From Candidatus Methanophagales archaeon (lineage in GTDB: Archaea > Halobacteriota > Syntropharchaeia > Alkanophagales > Methanospirareceae): 38,759 nt of DNA. Under the pieces are notes generated by a model, which did no database searches, had not been told where the DNA came from, and saw only the letters and a list, made by a program, of their open reading frames with translations. Positions within the stretch are counted from its first letter, which is position 1, and every line of letters starts with the position of its first letter. Position numbers and translations under genes: made by a program. Positions 1 to 7,843 of this stretch are shown here, piece by piece. The stretch covers positions 1 through 38,759 of the forward strand of contig JAUVZJ010000015.1 of NCBI GenBank assembly GCA_030602585.1. The letters are read 5' to 3'.

Positions 1-2
1 TT

Positions 3-110
3 GCAGATGTGGAAAAAAACGTATTGGCAAACTCTGATGAGCCTGACAACGAACATCTTCAAAATAGAATCGCTAATTATCTTCACACTGAATACCCTAA
101 GAAAATATAA
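3..110 (+). CDS. C-terminal end of an unidentified protein (partial)
   Basis: An open frame enters from the left edge and ends at TAA at 108-110, giving 35 residues rich in Asn, Asp, Glu and Lys and ending in YPKKI. The composition looks like a normal soluble C-terminus, and a second open frame over the same bases looks less protein-like. The gene often found before nop10 in archaea is aIF2-alpha, but this tail does not show it. I cannot name the protein. Confidence 0.4.
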   Translation, partial: ADVEKNVLANSDEPDNEHLQNRIANYLHTEYPKKI

Positions 111-192
111 CATAATATTTATGGGGGGTTCTACTTAACAAACATTTTTTTTAAAAAAGTTTAATTAAAGAAATATTACTAAAAGAAAAAGG

Positions 193-228
193 TTTTTCTT
201 TAATGAACTTTTCTTTCTAAGAAAGGAA
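193..228 (+). repeat. Copy A of a T-rich recurrent upstream element
   Basis: A TTTTTCTTT start is followed about 12 bases later by a second T-rich block and a short AAGAAAG arm that can pair with the CTTTCTT before it. It ends a few bases before the nop10 start. Similar elements lie at 7744-7776, 16940-16975 and 26968-27039, each before a forward-strand gene. Confidence 0.5.
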
Positions 229-233
229 GGTTT

Positions 234-404
234 ATGAAGTCAAAGATAAAGAAATGTGAGGTATGTGGAGAATATACATTGAAGGAGGTATGCGAGAGGT
301 GTGGAAGAGCGACAAAGAATCCAATACCTCCGAGGTTCTCCCCTAAGGACGCTTATGGTAGATATAGAAGGATGATGAAATATGGAAGAGATAGAAGTGC
401 ATGA
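234..404 (+). CDS. nop10: H/ACA ribonucleoprotein protein Nop10
   Basis: This 56-residue protein is below the usual ORF length cutoff but is clear. It has a zinc ribbon with CEVC at 8-11 and CERC at 20-23, followed by the Pro-rich stretch NPIPPRFSPKDAYGRYRR typical of Nop10. In archaea Nop10 joins Cbf5, Gar1 and L7Ae in the H/ACA particle that guides pseudouridylation of rRNA. The start has a purine-rich GGAAGG just upstream. The 3' end overlaps the next gene by 23 bases, so the two are probably one transcript. The nop10 then PAC2-family order is common in archaea, which supports both calls. Confidence 0.93.
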   Translation: MKSKIKKCEVCGEYTLKEVCERCGRATKNPIPPRFSPKDAYGRYRRMMKYGRDRSA

Positions 405-1140
405 GTTAAAAAAGGTGAAATTGAACAAGCCGGTATTGATAGAGGGGCTTCCGGGAGTTGGAAACGTGGGGAAATTAGTTGCTGAGCATATGGTACAGGA
501 GATGGATGCAGAGAAGATAGCAGAGATATACTCGTGGCATTTTCCACCGCAGGTATTGGTAAATAACGACGGAACTGTTCGCTTATGTAAAAACGAAATA
601 TACGCATGGAAATCAAAGAATCAGGATTTGTTAATCATCAGCGGTGACCAGCAGAGCGTTACGAACGAGGGGCATTATCTTATAGCAGAGACGTTTCTCG
701 ACTTCGCACAACAATATGAGGTTTCTCGCATATACACCCTGGGCGGATATGGTATAGGTCAGCTTGTGGAAAGACAAAAGGTGCTTGGGGCTGCGAATGA
801 AACTGCGCTTGTAGAGGAGATGAGAAAATATGGAGTGGAATTCAGGGAGGAAGAGCCAGGAGGAAGTATAGTAGGGGCTTCAGGGCTTTTGTTAGGTCTT
901 GGAAGACTGAGGGGAATTCCAGCGGTGTGTTTGCTAGGTCTTACTTCAGGTTATTTAGTGGACCCAAAGAGTGCACAAGCGGTTCTCAAAATCCTCTGTC
1001 GGGCATTAAATCTCGAAATAGACATGCAGGCTTTGAAAGACCGCGCGGAAGAGATGGAAAAGGTTATCGAACGCCTGAAAGAGATGGAGCAAGCACAGGT
1101 TCCAAGAATGAGGGAGGAAGAGTTGGGATACATCAGATAA
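382..1140 (+). CDS. PAC2-family protein (proteasome assembly chaperone-like)
   Basis: A 252-residue protein. The N-terminal pattern NKPVLIEGLPGVGNVGKLVA (residues 15-34) is characteristic of the archaeal PAC2 family (COG2047). A central GGYGIG and a long Glu/Lys-rich C-terminal helix follow. Eukaryotic PAC2 proteins help assemble the proteasome alpha ring. The archaeal members' role is inferred by homology and not settled, so 'ATP-grasp-like' labels in databases should be treated with care. Translation starts inside the end of nop10, which implies coupling. The length is normal for the family. Confidence 0.85.
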   Translation: MEEIEVHELKKVKLNKPVLIEGLPGVGNVGKLVAEHMVQEMDAEKIAEIYSWHFPPQVLVNNDGTVRLCKNEIYAWKSKNQDLLIISGDQQSVTNEGHYLIAETFLDFAQQYEVSRIYTLGGYGIGQLVERQKVLGAANETALVEEMRKYGVEFREEEPGGSIVGASGLLLGLGRLRGIPAVCLLGLTSGYLVDPKSAQAVLKILCRALNLEIDMQALKDRAEEMEKVIERLKEMEQAQVPRMREEELGYIR

Positions 1141-1147
1141 GTTTAAG

Positions 1148-1250
1148 AAATACCAAATCCCAATACTACCAATCACGCTGAGGCGAGAAATACAAAATCT
1201 AAATACTACTAAATTTTTGGGATTTGGTAGTATTTGAAATTGGGATTTTC
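1148..1250. repeat. Heptad-periodic intergenic repeat with nested dyads
   Basis: This lies between two convergent genes. Seven-base units such as AAATACC, AAATCCC and AATACTA run from 1148. A second similar series (AAATACA, AAATCTA, AATACTA) runs from 1188. An opposed series (TTGGGAT, TTGGTAG) runs from 1217. AAATCCCAAT at 1155-1164 is the exact reverse complement of 1239-1248. The block at 1201-1213 pairs with 1223-1235 in 12 of 13 positions. It could fold in both transcripts and act as a two-way terminator. Confidence 0.6.
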
Positions 1251-1257
1251 GCTGACG

Positions 1258-2451
1258 TCAGGCGGAATCAGGTGTTAGTATCTTCAGAGACGTGGGCATT
1301 TTAACTACATCCCCTATTTTTATACCTACCACATATTCCAAATCCTTCTCTTTTGCGAGGTCCACAATTCTCTGTGTGATCACGCCATCGAACACTACGC
1401 TATTCGCATATTCGTTTGTTTCTTTCAATTCTTTTGCGAGGTCCCTTACGGTGGTCTCCTTTACTACGTTCTTCTCTTTGTCTAACAGCCTTGCCTTAAA
1501 CGTGCCTTCGAGCTCTTCCAGGTGCATTTTAAAAGCGCTCGGACTTTCTTCCTCTTTTACCTTTACCTCTTTGGTTTTCTTTCTTTGTATTACCCTCTTC
1601 GCCTCTTGTTCTGGTCCTGGTTCTTGCTCCTTTTCCTCCTTAATGTATCCCTGCTGCTCTGCCGGCGTTTTGTTATGCAGTGCTTTCATTATTTCCTTGT
1701 ATGTCATGTCCTCCACACTTCTCCCTTCAGCCGCCGTTGCGATGTAATCTATATCAGCGACCTGTAAAAGCTCCTTTAATATAAGGTCACCACCGCGGTC
1801 ACCATCAACGAAAGCAGTAACGGTCTTCCTCTTGCTCAGTTTAGTTATTATCGGTGATATATTAGTGCCCTCTACGGCTATTGCGTTTTTAATCCCGTAT
1901 TTAAGCAGATTTAACACATCCGCTCTCCCCTCCACCACTAATATAGCATCCGAACTCTCTATATTCGGTCCAGCAGGCAAGTCCTTATAATAAGTTATTT
2001 CTTCCATTCTTACTGCCTGCTTCACTTCGCTCACCATCATTTCACTATCTACGCCTTTCTCGGTAGCTTCACGCATTAGCGTTTTTGCTCGCTCTGTTAT
2101 CTTCTTTCGCTTTGTCGCTCTTATGTCCTCTATCTTTATAACTTCCACCATCGCAATACAAGGACCCACTCTATCTATGGTCTCCAAAGAAGCAGCCAGT
2201 ATTGCGGTTTCTACTCTGTCCAAGCCAGAGGGAATAAGTATCTCGCCACTTGATTTCCCCCCCTTTGACTCTATATTCACCTCTATCCTGCCTATCCGGC
2301 TGCTCTTCTGCAAGTCTCTCAGGTCCAGCTCTTCACCCAACAACCCTTCTGTTTGGCCAAATATTGCACCCACCACATCGGATTTCTCAACAAAACCCTC
2401 CGCTGTGACGTTAGCATGAATAACATATTTCGTTGTATCTACATCATGCAT
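1258..2451 (-). CDS. dnaG: Archaeal DnaG-type primase (TOPRIM protein)
   Basis: A 397-residue protein. The start is set at the Met of MHDVDTTKYVIHANVTAEG: a perfect GGAGG lies 8 bases upstream (2460-2464), and archaeal DnaG proteins begin at DTTKY. The frame is open 25 codons further upstream, but that part has no family resemblance. It has the conserved SDVVGAIFGQTEGLLG near the N-terminus and a TOPRIM domain with VVEGRADV at about 172 and DGDRGGD at about 216. A Lys/Glu-rich linker and an archaeal C-terminal domain follow. Archaeal DnaG is associated with the exosome and has primase activity in vitro; which role dominates here cannot be told from sequence. Confidence 0.93.
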   Translation of the reverse strand: MHDVDTTKYVIHANVTAEGFVEKSDVVGAIFGQTEGLLGEELDLRDLQKSSRIGRIEVNIESKGGKSSGEILIPSGLDRVETAILAASLETIDRVGPCIAMVEVIKIEDIRATKRKKITERAKTLMREATEKGVDSEMMVSEVKQAVRMEEITYYKDLPAGPNIESSDAILVVEGRADVLNLLKYGIKNAIAVEGTNISPIITKLSKRKTVTAFVDGDRGGDLILKELLQVADIDYIATAAEGRSVEDMTYKEIMKALHNKTPAEQQGYIKEEKEQEPGPEQEAKRVIQRKKTKEVKVKEEESPSAFKMHLEELEGTFKARLLDKEKNVVKETTVRDLAKELKETNEYANSVVFDGVITQRIVDLAKEKDLEYVVGIKIGDVVKMPTSLKILTPDSA

Positions 2452-2611
2452 TTTATTACCCTCCTTAAAGGTTTCATCACCTTTATCCTTTAACTTTACC
2501 ATCGCCATACATATCACTCTTGGCAACTACTTGAACTGATTTATACCTGTGTTGGTATAATATGTTATAGTAAATAGATAATATAAAAGTTGCAGTAGGT
2601 AAGGAAAGAGG

Positions 2612-3577
2612 ATGAAAATTAAAGAAATAAAAGTGAAAGATTTAGAGCCCGAAAAATTTGTAAAAGAGAAGACAGAAGAAATAGCAGCTATTGTAGGAAG
2701 CGATTTGGCTATCAATGCTTTATCGGGCGGTGTGGACTCTTCAACTGTTACTATGCTCGGTCATAAAGCGTTGGGCGATAGACTTAAAACCTATTTCATT
2801 GACAGTGGACTGATGAGGGAAGGCGAACCAGAACAGGTAGTTTCGTTATTTGAGAAAGTAGGTGTGAAAGTAGAAGTCGTGGATGCACAGAAACAGTTCT
2901 TTGATGCTTTGAAAAGTGTAACAGACCCTGAGGAGAAGCGAGAAGCGATTACACAGACTTTTTACCGTGATGTCTTTGGTAAACTTGTAAGGGAAAACGG
3001 GGCGAAATTTCTTCTGCAAGGCACTATTCTGACTGATGTAGATGAGACGGTTGCTGGAATCAAAAGGCAGCATAATATTCTTGAGCAGTTAGGTGTTGAC
3101 CCCGAAAAGGAGTTTGGATATAAAATTATAGAGCCTCTGGTGCAGCTCAGGAAGGATGGAGTGAGGGAAGTAGCGAAGGCGTTGAGGTTGCCAGCGTCGG
3201 CGTATAATAAAGCACCCTTTCCGGGACCTGCACTTGCCGCGAGGGTGATTGGCGAGGTGACACGAGAAAGAATAGCGGTGGTGCGGAAGGCGACGGTAAT
3301 AGTAGAGGAAGAGTTGGGGAATAGTGGTGCTTTTCAATGCATGGCAATCTTACACGAGGATAGAGTGACGGGAATGCGTGGTGGGAAGAGAGAGTATGGG
3401 ATGCAAATAGAGATTAGAAGCTGGGAAAGCAAAGATGCGAGAACAGCAACGCCAACGAGGTTGTCTTATGATGTATTGGAGAGGTTGAGTGCGCGGATAA
3501 CAGGTGAAGTTCCGGGTGTCGTGAGTGTGACATATAATATAACGAAGAAGCCGCCGTCAACGATAGAAGCGGTTTAG
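2612..3577 (+). CDS. guaAB: GMP synthase, ATP-pyrophosphatase subunit B
   Basis: A 321-residue protein that converts XMP to GMP with ammonia from a separate glutaminase subunit, the split arrangement typical of archaea. The PP-loop ALSGGVDSSTVT lies at residues 36-47. The C-terminal dimerisation part carries FPGPALAARVIGE and ends PPSTIEAV, close to the family ending. No glutamine amidotransferase domain is present and its partner is not in this window. The start has a GGAAAGAGG-like purine run just upstream. It diverges from dnaG across about 160 bases of AT-rich sequence. Confidence 0.93.
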   Translation: MKIKEIKVKDLEPEKFVKEKTEEIAAIVGSDLAINALSGGVDSSTVTMLGHKALGDRLKTYFIDSGLMREGEPEQVVSLFEKVGVKVEVVDAQKQFFDALKSVTDPEEKREAITQTFYRDVFGKLVRENGAKFLLQGTILTDVDETVAGIKRQHNILEQLGVDPEKEFGYKIIEPLVQLRKDGVREVAKALRLPASAYNKAPFPGPALAARVIGEVTRERIAVVRKATVIVEEELGNSGAFQCMAILHEDRVTGMRGGKREYGMQIEIRSWESKDARTATPTRLSYDVLERLSARITGEVPGVVSVTYNITKKPPSTIEAV

Positions 3578-3584
3578 TTTAAAA

Positions 3585-3658
3585 TGGGCTCGATGCGATT
3601 CGAACGCATGACCTCCGCCTCGTGAAGGCGGTGTCATAACCAACTAGACCACGAGCCC
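3585..3658 (-). tRNA. tRNA-Val (CAC)
   Basis: Read on the reverse strand, a cloverleaf forms: acceptor GGGCTCG pairs with CGAGCCC, with A as discriminator. The anticodon stem CCGCC/GGCGG encloses loop TTCACGA, and the T stem ATGCG/CGCAT encloses TTCGAAT. The anticodon CAC reads GUG. CCA is not encoded. There is no intron. Confidence 0.95.
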
Positions 3659-3737
3659 TTTACTTTTTGTTTATCATATATTAGCGTAAGGTGAATTTAA
3701 ATAATTTTTCATTTTAATCTTTGAAGGGAGAGAAAAC

Positions 3738-4943
3738 ATGAAGATAGAAGTGTTGAGAGGCGGAATTTGCGCTGTGAAAGGGGTAAGAGCACACGGAATA
3801 AAAGAGGGGAATAAGGGGTTAGCCTTGATAGAAGGAAAAGGAAAAGCTGCAGGTATGTTCACTTCAAATAAAATAAAGGCAGCGCCGGTGAGGTTCGCGA
3901 AGAAACAGCTTGAAAAGGGCGAAGGAAGAATAAGCGCAATATTAGCAAATAGCGGCTGTGCAAACAGTTTTACCGGCGAGAAAGGGATGAGGAATGCGGA
4001 AGAAATGGCAGAGCTCGCTTCTTCTTCGTTAGGGGTTGATAAAGAAGAAGTGGCTGTTGCCTCTACCGGTCCTATTGGGGAGCAATTGGATATGGGGTTA
4101 ATAGAAAGGCAGCTTGGAGAAGTGGTGAATGGGTTGACTTCTGGAGAGGTAGGTAGCACGGCGGCAGCGAAGGCTATAATGACCACCGATACCTTCCACA
4201 AGGAACGGGCAATAAGTATTGATACCGGCGATGAAGAACGTGTGGTAATAGGGGGAATAGCGAAAGGTTCGGGGATGATATTCCCGCATCTGGCTACCGC
4301 TACCATGCTCTCTTTTATTTATACGGATGCTTCTCTGGGTGAAGAAGCGTTGAGAAGGAGTTTGAAGGATGCGGTTGACAATTCATTCAATATGATAGTG
4401 GTGGATGGTGATATGAGCACGAACGACATGGTATTGCTCGTATCCACGGGTAAGGGTGGAAAGATAAGCGAAGGTGATTTTAAAGAAGGTTTAAATTTTG
4501 TATGCAAGGAGCTTGCGAAGATGATAGTAAGGGATGGCGAAGGAGCAACGAAGTTTGTCGAAGTAAGAGTAAGAGGAGCGGCGTCTGTTGAGGATGCGAG
4601 AGAAGTAGCGAAGGCAATAGTCAGGTCACCGCTTGTGAAAAGCGCCATTTTTGGTGAACGCCTCGACCTTACGTGCGGTCGTATAATAGCGGCTATCGGC
4701 GGCTCCGCCATCTCTGGCGACATTGAGTCGAGCGAAATATCAATAAGCTTAAAAAACGAGAATGAGAAAGAAGTTTTAGCAGTGAAGAAAGGTGAATTTA
4801 TGGATTTATCAGGTGTGGCAAGGGACATAATGAAGGAAAAGGAGATGATTATTGATGTGGACCTGGGAATGGGAGGGGAAGTGGAAGCGACAGCGTGGGG
4901 ATGTGATTTAACCTATGATTATGTCAGGATAAATGCGGGATAA
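3738..4943 (+). CDS. argJ: Bifunctional ornithine acetyltransferase / N-acetylglutamate synthase
   Basis: A 401-residue protein that transfers acetyl from N-acetylornithine to glutamate, closing the cyclic arginine pathway. Whether it also uses acetyl-CoA cannot be decided by eye. Family marks are NSGCANSFTG at 71-80, TGPIGEQLDM at about 110, AKAIMTTDTFHKE near 144-156, and the self-cleavage site ATATMLSFIYTDA with the new N-terminal Thr at about residue 189. It ends ATAWGCDLTYDYVRINAG, a few residues shorter than many homologues. GGGAGAG lies upstream of the ATG. It stands alone, with no other arg gene beside it. Confidence 0.95.
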   Translation: MKIEVLRGGICAVKGVRAHGIKEGNKGLALIEGKGKAAGMFTSNKIKAAPVRFAKKQLEKGEGRISAILANSGCANSFTGEKGMRNAEEMAELASSSLGVDKEEVAVASTGPIGEQLDMGLIERQLGEVVNGLTSGEVGSTAAAKAIMTTDTFHKERAISIDTGDEERVVIGGIAKGSGMIFPHLATATMLSFIYTDASLGEEALRRSLKDAVDNSFNMIVVDGDMSTNDMVLLVSTGKGGKISEGDFKEGLNFVCKELAKMIVRDGEGATKFVEVRVRGAASVEDAREVAKAIVRSPLVKSAIFGERLDLTCGRIIAAIGGSAISGDIESSEISISLKNENEKEVLAVKKGEFMDLSGVARDIMKEKEMIIDVDLGMGGEVEATAWGCDLTYDYVRINAG

Positions 4944-5029
4944 TATTGATGATATCTGCGATAGGCAAAAGCGATATTTTAGAAGATATTAAGAAATGTA
5001 AAAGACGCTTCTCCACCCCCTAAAACACC

Positions 5030-5080
5030 TTGTCCCATATTTGGGACAATTGTCCCACCTTCCATATTTATGTTGTCCCA
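5030..5080. promoter_or_regulatory. Palindromic TTGTCCCA operator cluster
   Basis: TTGTCCCA occurs at 5030-5037, 5050-5057 and 5073-5080, and its reverse complement TGGGACAA at 5042-5049. The sites at 5042-5057 form a perfect 16-bp palindrome. The sites at 5030-5049 form a second dyad around TATT. A TATA-like CATATTTATG lies at about 5063-5072, between the second and third copies. A repressor or activator bound here would directly control the promoter of the exported-protein gene at 5133. The binding protein is unknown. Confidence 0.75.
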
Positions 5081-5132
5081 ACCGAAGGATGATCGGCACA
5101 CTGAAGGGTGTGACTAAAAAATTAGGGGTGTT

Positions 5133-5765
5133 ATGGAAAAAAAGATGAAAAAAGAGAAGAAAAAGATATGGGCGATAGGCGTAATAGCGATGTTGGTATT
5201 AGGTGCTGGACTGGTTGGAGCTATTGCAAGCGGCGAATCACCAGTGAAAAATGCCGAAAAAGAGACCGATTTAAGTGAGAGGCTTCAATATAACATTAAT
5301 CCCGATAAAACAGTCGAACCACAAAACCACACAGCAGACGCAAGGGATCACATTCGCACTTTGAATCTCTCTGATATTAGTAAGGTAGAGCCTTTAGCCT
5401 ATGAACTCAAAGTTGGAGATTTATACTTCCATGAGTCCTGGGGTACACCAGCAATAGCGTCTCTAACGGACCATACATTAACAGGTGTTCCAGAGGAAGG
5501 TCTATGGGTCAAACCATGGGTAGGATGGGAGTTTAGCGATACAGATTGGTGGGCATGCGGAGATGTGCACTTTGAATTTACAGATGACGGGGGAACCGCT
5601 CCTAAAGTTTGTCCAGACGGTCTCGGAACAGGTGATTCTGACGAAGGTACGCTCAGCCCTCCCGCTTTCCTTGTATACCCTGGTCGTGTCTATGACTACC
5701 ACGGAAGAGTATATCGAGGAGAAGAGTCAGATGAGAGTTCAGGCAGACTGTATGTGTATAGTTAG
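5133..5765 (+). CDS. Exported protein of unknown function
   Basis: A 210-residue protein with a lysine-rich start (MEKKMKKEKKK) and a hydrophobic segment IWAIGVIAMLVLGAGLVGAI (about 12-31), an export signal or N-terminal anchor. The mature part is acidic and rich in Trp, Tyr, Gly and Asp, with two Cys (WACGD and KVCPD) that could form a disulfide. I recognise no domain. The signal resembles that of the reverse-strand gene ending at 10250 (both contain AIGVIA), suggesting a family of exported proteins sharing leader type but not body. GGGGTG lies just before the ATG. The TTGTCCCA palindromes directly upstream imply tight regulation. Confidence 0.7.
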   Translation: MEKKMKKEKKKIWAIGVIAMLVLGAGLVGAIASGESPVKNAEKETDLSERLQYNINPDKTVEPQNHTADARDHIRTLNLSDISKVEPLAYELKVGDLYFHESWGTPAIASLTDHTLTGVPEEGLWVKPWVGWEFSDTDWWACGDVHFEFTDDGGTAPKVCPDGLGTGDSDEGTLSPPAFLVYPGRVYDYHGRVYRGEESDESSGRLYVYS

Positions 5766-5798
5766 GTAAAGAAAAAGGATGCACACAAAAATTCCAAA

Positions 5799-5827
5799 AA
5801 ATTCCCCTTTTTTCTTTTTTGGGGGAT
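5799..5827 (+). terminator. T-rich probable terminator
   Basis: After the exported-protein gene come a CCCC block, two runs of six T split by a C, then GGGGG. The C and G blocks can pair around the T tract. Archaeal transcription often stops at such T runs. Confidence 0.45.
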
Positions 5828-5933
5828 TATTTCCAATTTAGAGGATTTTGCTCAATGTCTTTTCCCCATCCCTCCCCTTTTTCATCCTCCATGTATAGAT
5901 AATCGGCGATTGAAAAATAAACGGGTGAAAATA

Positions 5934-6530
5934 ATGGAAGCGATTATCATAAACAAATTGATGTTCCTGGGCATATTAGCGGTGATAGGAATTGGTATGG
6001 TTGCAGCCACATATGCTACCGGCATCGCAGAACAATTGCCCATCAGTTTTCAGGCTAATGTCACTACCGCAATAGATGAGGGCAAGGGGGCTTTGAACTT
6101 GATTTATGAAGGAGAAGTTCTACAATCATTAAAACTGCCTGAAGGAGTAACCGGAGTCAAATTTCCCTCCGCTGAAAATGGAGGGATTTCGCTGAAATAC
6201 CTCACAAAAGCAGAACAAAGTGAGGCGTTGGATAAAGCAATCCGAATAGCGGAATTCTACCAGAGAATTCAAGATTTAATTGCCGGAAAAGAATATAGAA
6301 AATTAACGAGTTGGATGTCACAAGGTGAAGAAGGAGCCTTTGCTAAGCTTGTCTTCGCTGCTGGCGACAAAAAATATGAAGCGACAGTGGATGTTAACAA
6401 CGAGAAAGTAGTCAATATTGAAGAGGCGAAAAAGTTTAATGATACCTTTTACTATATTATTAACATCAGCTCTTGTTGCGGGGATGATGGAGATGGCACG
6501 AATGAGAATGGATGTTCACGGCAAAAGTAA
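5934..6530 (+). CDS. Membrane-anchored PepSY-like protein
   Basis: 198 residues from the ATG at 5934, chosen because GGGTGA (5923-5928) matches the anti-Shine-Dalgarno of the local 16S. The open frame begins at a TTG 24 bases earlier. One N-terminal hydrophobic segment (LMFLGILAVIGIGMVAATYA) is followed by an extracytoplasmic part. The C-terminal half has a PepSY-like pattern (FAKLVFAAGDKKYEATVDV then EKVVNIEEAKK). PepSY domains are non-catalytic and often found in sensors or protease regulators. The C-terminus carries a CC pair. It overlaps the regulator gene that follows, so they are probably co-translated. Confidence 0.65.
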   Translation: MEAIIINKLMFLGILAVIGIGMVAATYATGIAEQLPISFQANVTTAIDEGKGALNLIYEGEVLQSLKLPEGVTGVKFPSAENGGISLKYLTKAEQSEALDKAIRIAEFYQRIQDLIAGKEYRKLTSWMSQGEEGAFAKLVFAAGDKKYEATVDVNNEKVVNIEEAKKFNDTFYYIINISSCCGDDGDGTNENGCSRQK

Positions 6531-7101
6531 AACAGTACCAATATTCATGGCGGTGTTGTTCATAGCTTCCATATTCATAACAGGTATAAAACTCATAACT
6601 CCTACGCCCATTAACATTGTTGTAGAAGGAAGCGATGTAGTTGTGAGTCGGATGCCGGGATTTTATACTCTGGAATTTTATACCTTTGCAGACATGATCA
6701 TCGTTACTGTTTCTGCTCTTCTGCTCGGAATCAGTGCTATATACCTTCTATTTGTTGATGTCAAACAGGCTTTGGAGAAAAAATCAGAGCGTGTTTCCAG
6801 TGTTGAAAAAGCTCCCGCTTCAAATTACAAAAGACAAATTCCAGATATAAGTCGAGATAAAATCGAAGAGATACTGGAAGTTTTGAAAGGAAGCGAGCCT
6901 AAAATTATCAAAACACTTTTAGATTTTGGTGAGATGAATCAAGCGGAGCTTGTCGTCAGAACGGGTATTCCGAGGTCCTCGCTCTCGAGAATTCTGGCAG
7001 ATTTGGAAAGAAGAGGTTTGGTCATCAGATATGGTTTCGGAACAAGTAAGATGATACAATTGGGTGATAAATTTGTAAGTGAATCAAAGTCAACGGGCTA
7101 A
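6439..7101 (+). CDS. Membrane-tethered winged-helix transcription regulator
   Basis: Hydrophobic segments at VPIFMAVLFIASIFITGI and MIIVTVSALLLGISAIYLLF bracket an outside loop. A linker follows, then a C-terminal winged helix: NQAELVVRTGIPRSSLSRILADLERRGLVIRYGFG. This matches the archaeal membrane-associated regulators of COG2512. The start is uncertain. The frame opens at TTG 6418, the first ATG is 6439, and ATGs at 6484 and 6511 would give a two-pass protein with less overlap. It probably senses something at the membrane together with the PepSY-like protein just upstream. The nearby TTGTCCCA cluster is a candidate target (inference). Confidence 0.75.
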   Translation: MIPFTILLTSALVAGMMEMARMRMDVHGKSKTVPIFMAVLFIASIFITGIKLITPTPINIVVEGSDVVVSRMPGFYTLEFYTFADMIIVTVSALLLGISAIYLLFVDVKQALEKKSERVSSVEKAPASNYKRQIPDISRDKIEEILEVLKGSEPKIIKTLLDFGEMNQAELVVRTGIPRSSLSRILADLERRGLVIRYGFGTSKMIQLGDKFVSESKSTG

Positions 7102-7118
7102 GTTAAAACAGCAAACGT

Positions 7119-7757
7119 TTATTTGGCTATTGGCGATTGACTCATGCTATCCACTTTTCGCTTAGCTTCTTCGTTTATCTCCGCATACAAGCTATTACCG
7201 CCTGCATCTATGCTGACCACAAGAGGACCAAAGTCTTCGACAAGGAGATACCAGACCGCTTCAGCCATGCCGAGGTCTTCCCAATATACTGCTTCCACCG
7301 CTTTTATGCGTGTAGCAGCTAAAACAGCCGCTCCACCGGTCATCGAGAAATACACACAGCCATATTTTCTCATTGCTTCTCTCGTGGAAATGCCCATACC
7401 TCCTTTTCCTATAATGGCACGGATGCCCAGTTTTTCTATTACCACCGGCGTTGTATCATCCATTCTTGAGCTGGTGGTAGGACCTGCGGCGATAAGTTCC
7501 CATTCTCCCTTTCCTTCTCTTTCGCCTTTCTTCTGCATCCCCTTTAGCATTCGCATGAGCGGACCACAATGGTAGATTACAGCGCCGTTTCTTATCGGTA
7601 TTTCCTTTTCCTTTCCCCTGCTTTCATATTCTATAATTCTTCTATGCGCTTTATCTCTCGCTGTATATACCTCTCCGGTAAGATACACAATATCTCCCAG
7701 CTTCAATTCATTTATTTCCCCTTCTTCTAATGGTGTGGATAACTTTTTTTTCAACAC
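7119..7757 (-). CDS. fumB: Class I fumarate hydratase, beta subunit (C-terminal domain)
   Basis: A 212-residue protein. The N-terminus STPLEEGEINELKLGDIVYLTGEVYTARDKAHRRI and the middle segments YHCGP, GPTTSSRMD and IGKGGMG are diagnostic of the beta part of iron-sulfur hydro-lyases, which splits into alpha and beta genes in archaea. With an alpha subunit carrying the 4Fe-4S cluster (not in this window) it interconverts fumarate and malate. Its divergent neighbour is malic enzyme, so the pair would handle fumarate, malate and pyruvate. The start is a GTG with no clear ribosome site, which suggests a leaderless transcript. Confidence 0.9.
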   Translation of the reverse strand: MLKKKLSTPLEEGEINELKLGDIVYLTGEVYTARDKAHRRIIEYESRGKEKEIPIRNGAVIYHCGPLMRMLKGMQKKGEREGKGEWELIAAGPTTSSRMDDTTPVVIEKLGIRAIIGKGGMGISTREAMRKYGCVYFSMTGGAAVLAATRIKAVEAVYWEDLGMAEAVWYLLVEDFGPLVVSIDAGGNSLYAEINEEAKRKVDSMSQSPIAK

Positions 7758-7776
7758 TTTTTCTTTTTAAGAAAGA
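7744..7776 (+). repeat. Copy B of the T-rich recurrent upstream element
   Basis: A T run, then ACTTTTTCTTTTTAAGAAAG, resembling the elements at 193, 16940 and 26968. It covers the first codons of the divergent fumB and lies upstream of malic enzyme. Confidence 0.4.
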
Positions 7777-7843
7777 GTTCGCTTCGCAAAAAACCTTTAT
7801 AAGATTTAAAATATCCAAGATATAAAGTATCGGCACTGGTTAC

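Noticed and set aside
2452-2526. 25-codon extension of dnaG
   Set aside because: A GGAGG at the right distance from the downstream ATG and the family's conserved N-terminus favour the shorter form.
3674-4828. Long reverse-strand frames (210 and 169 codons) opposite argJ
   Set aside because: They mirror the codon pattern of argJ and have no recognisable domain.
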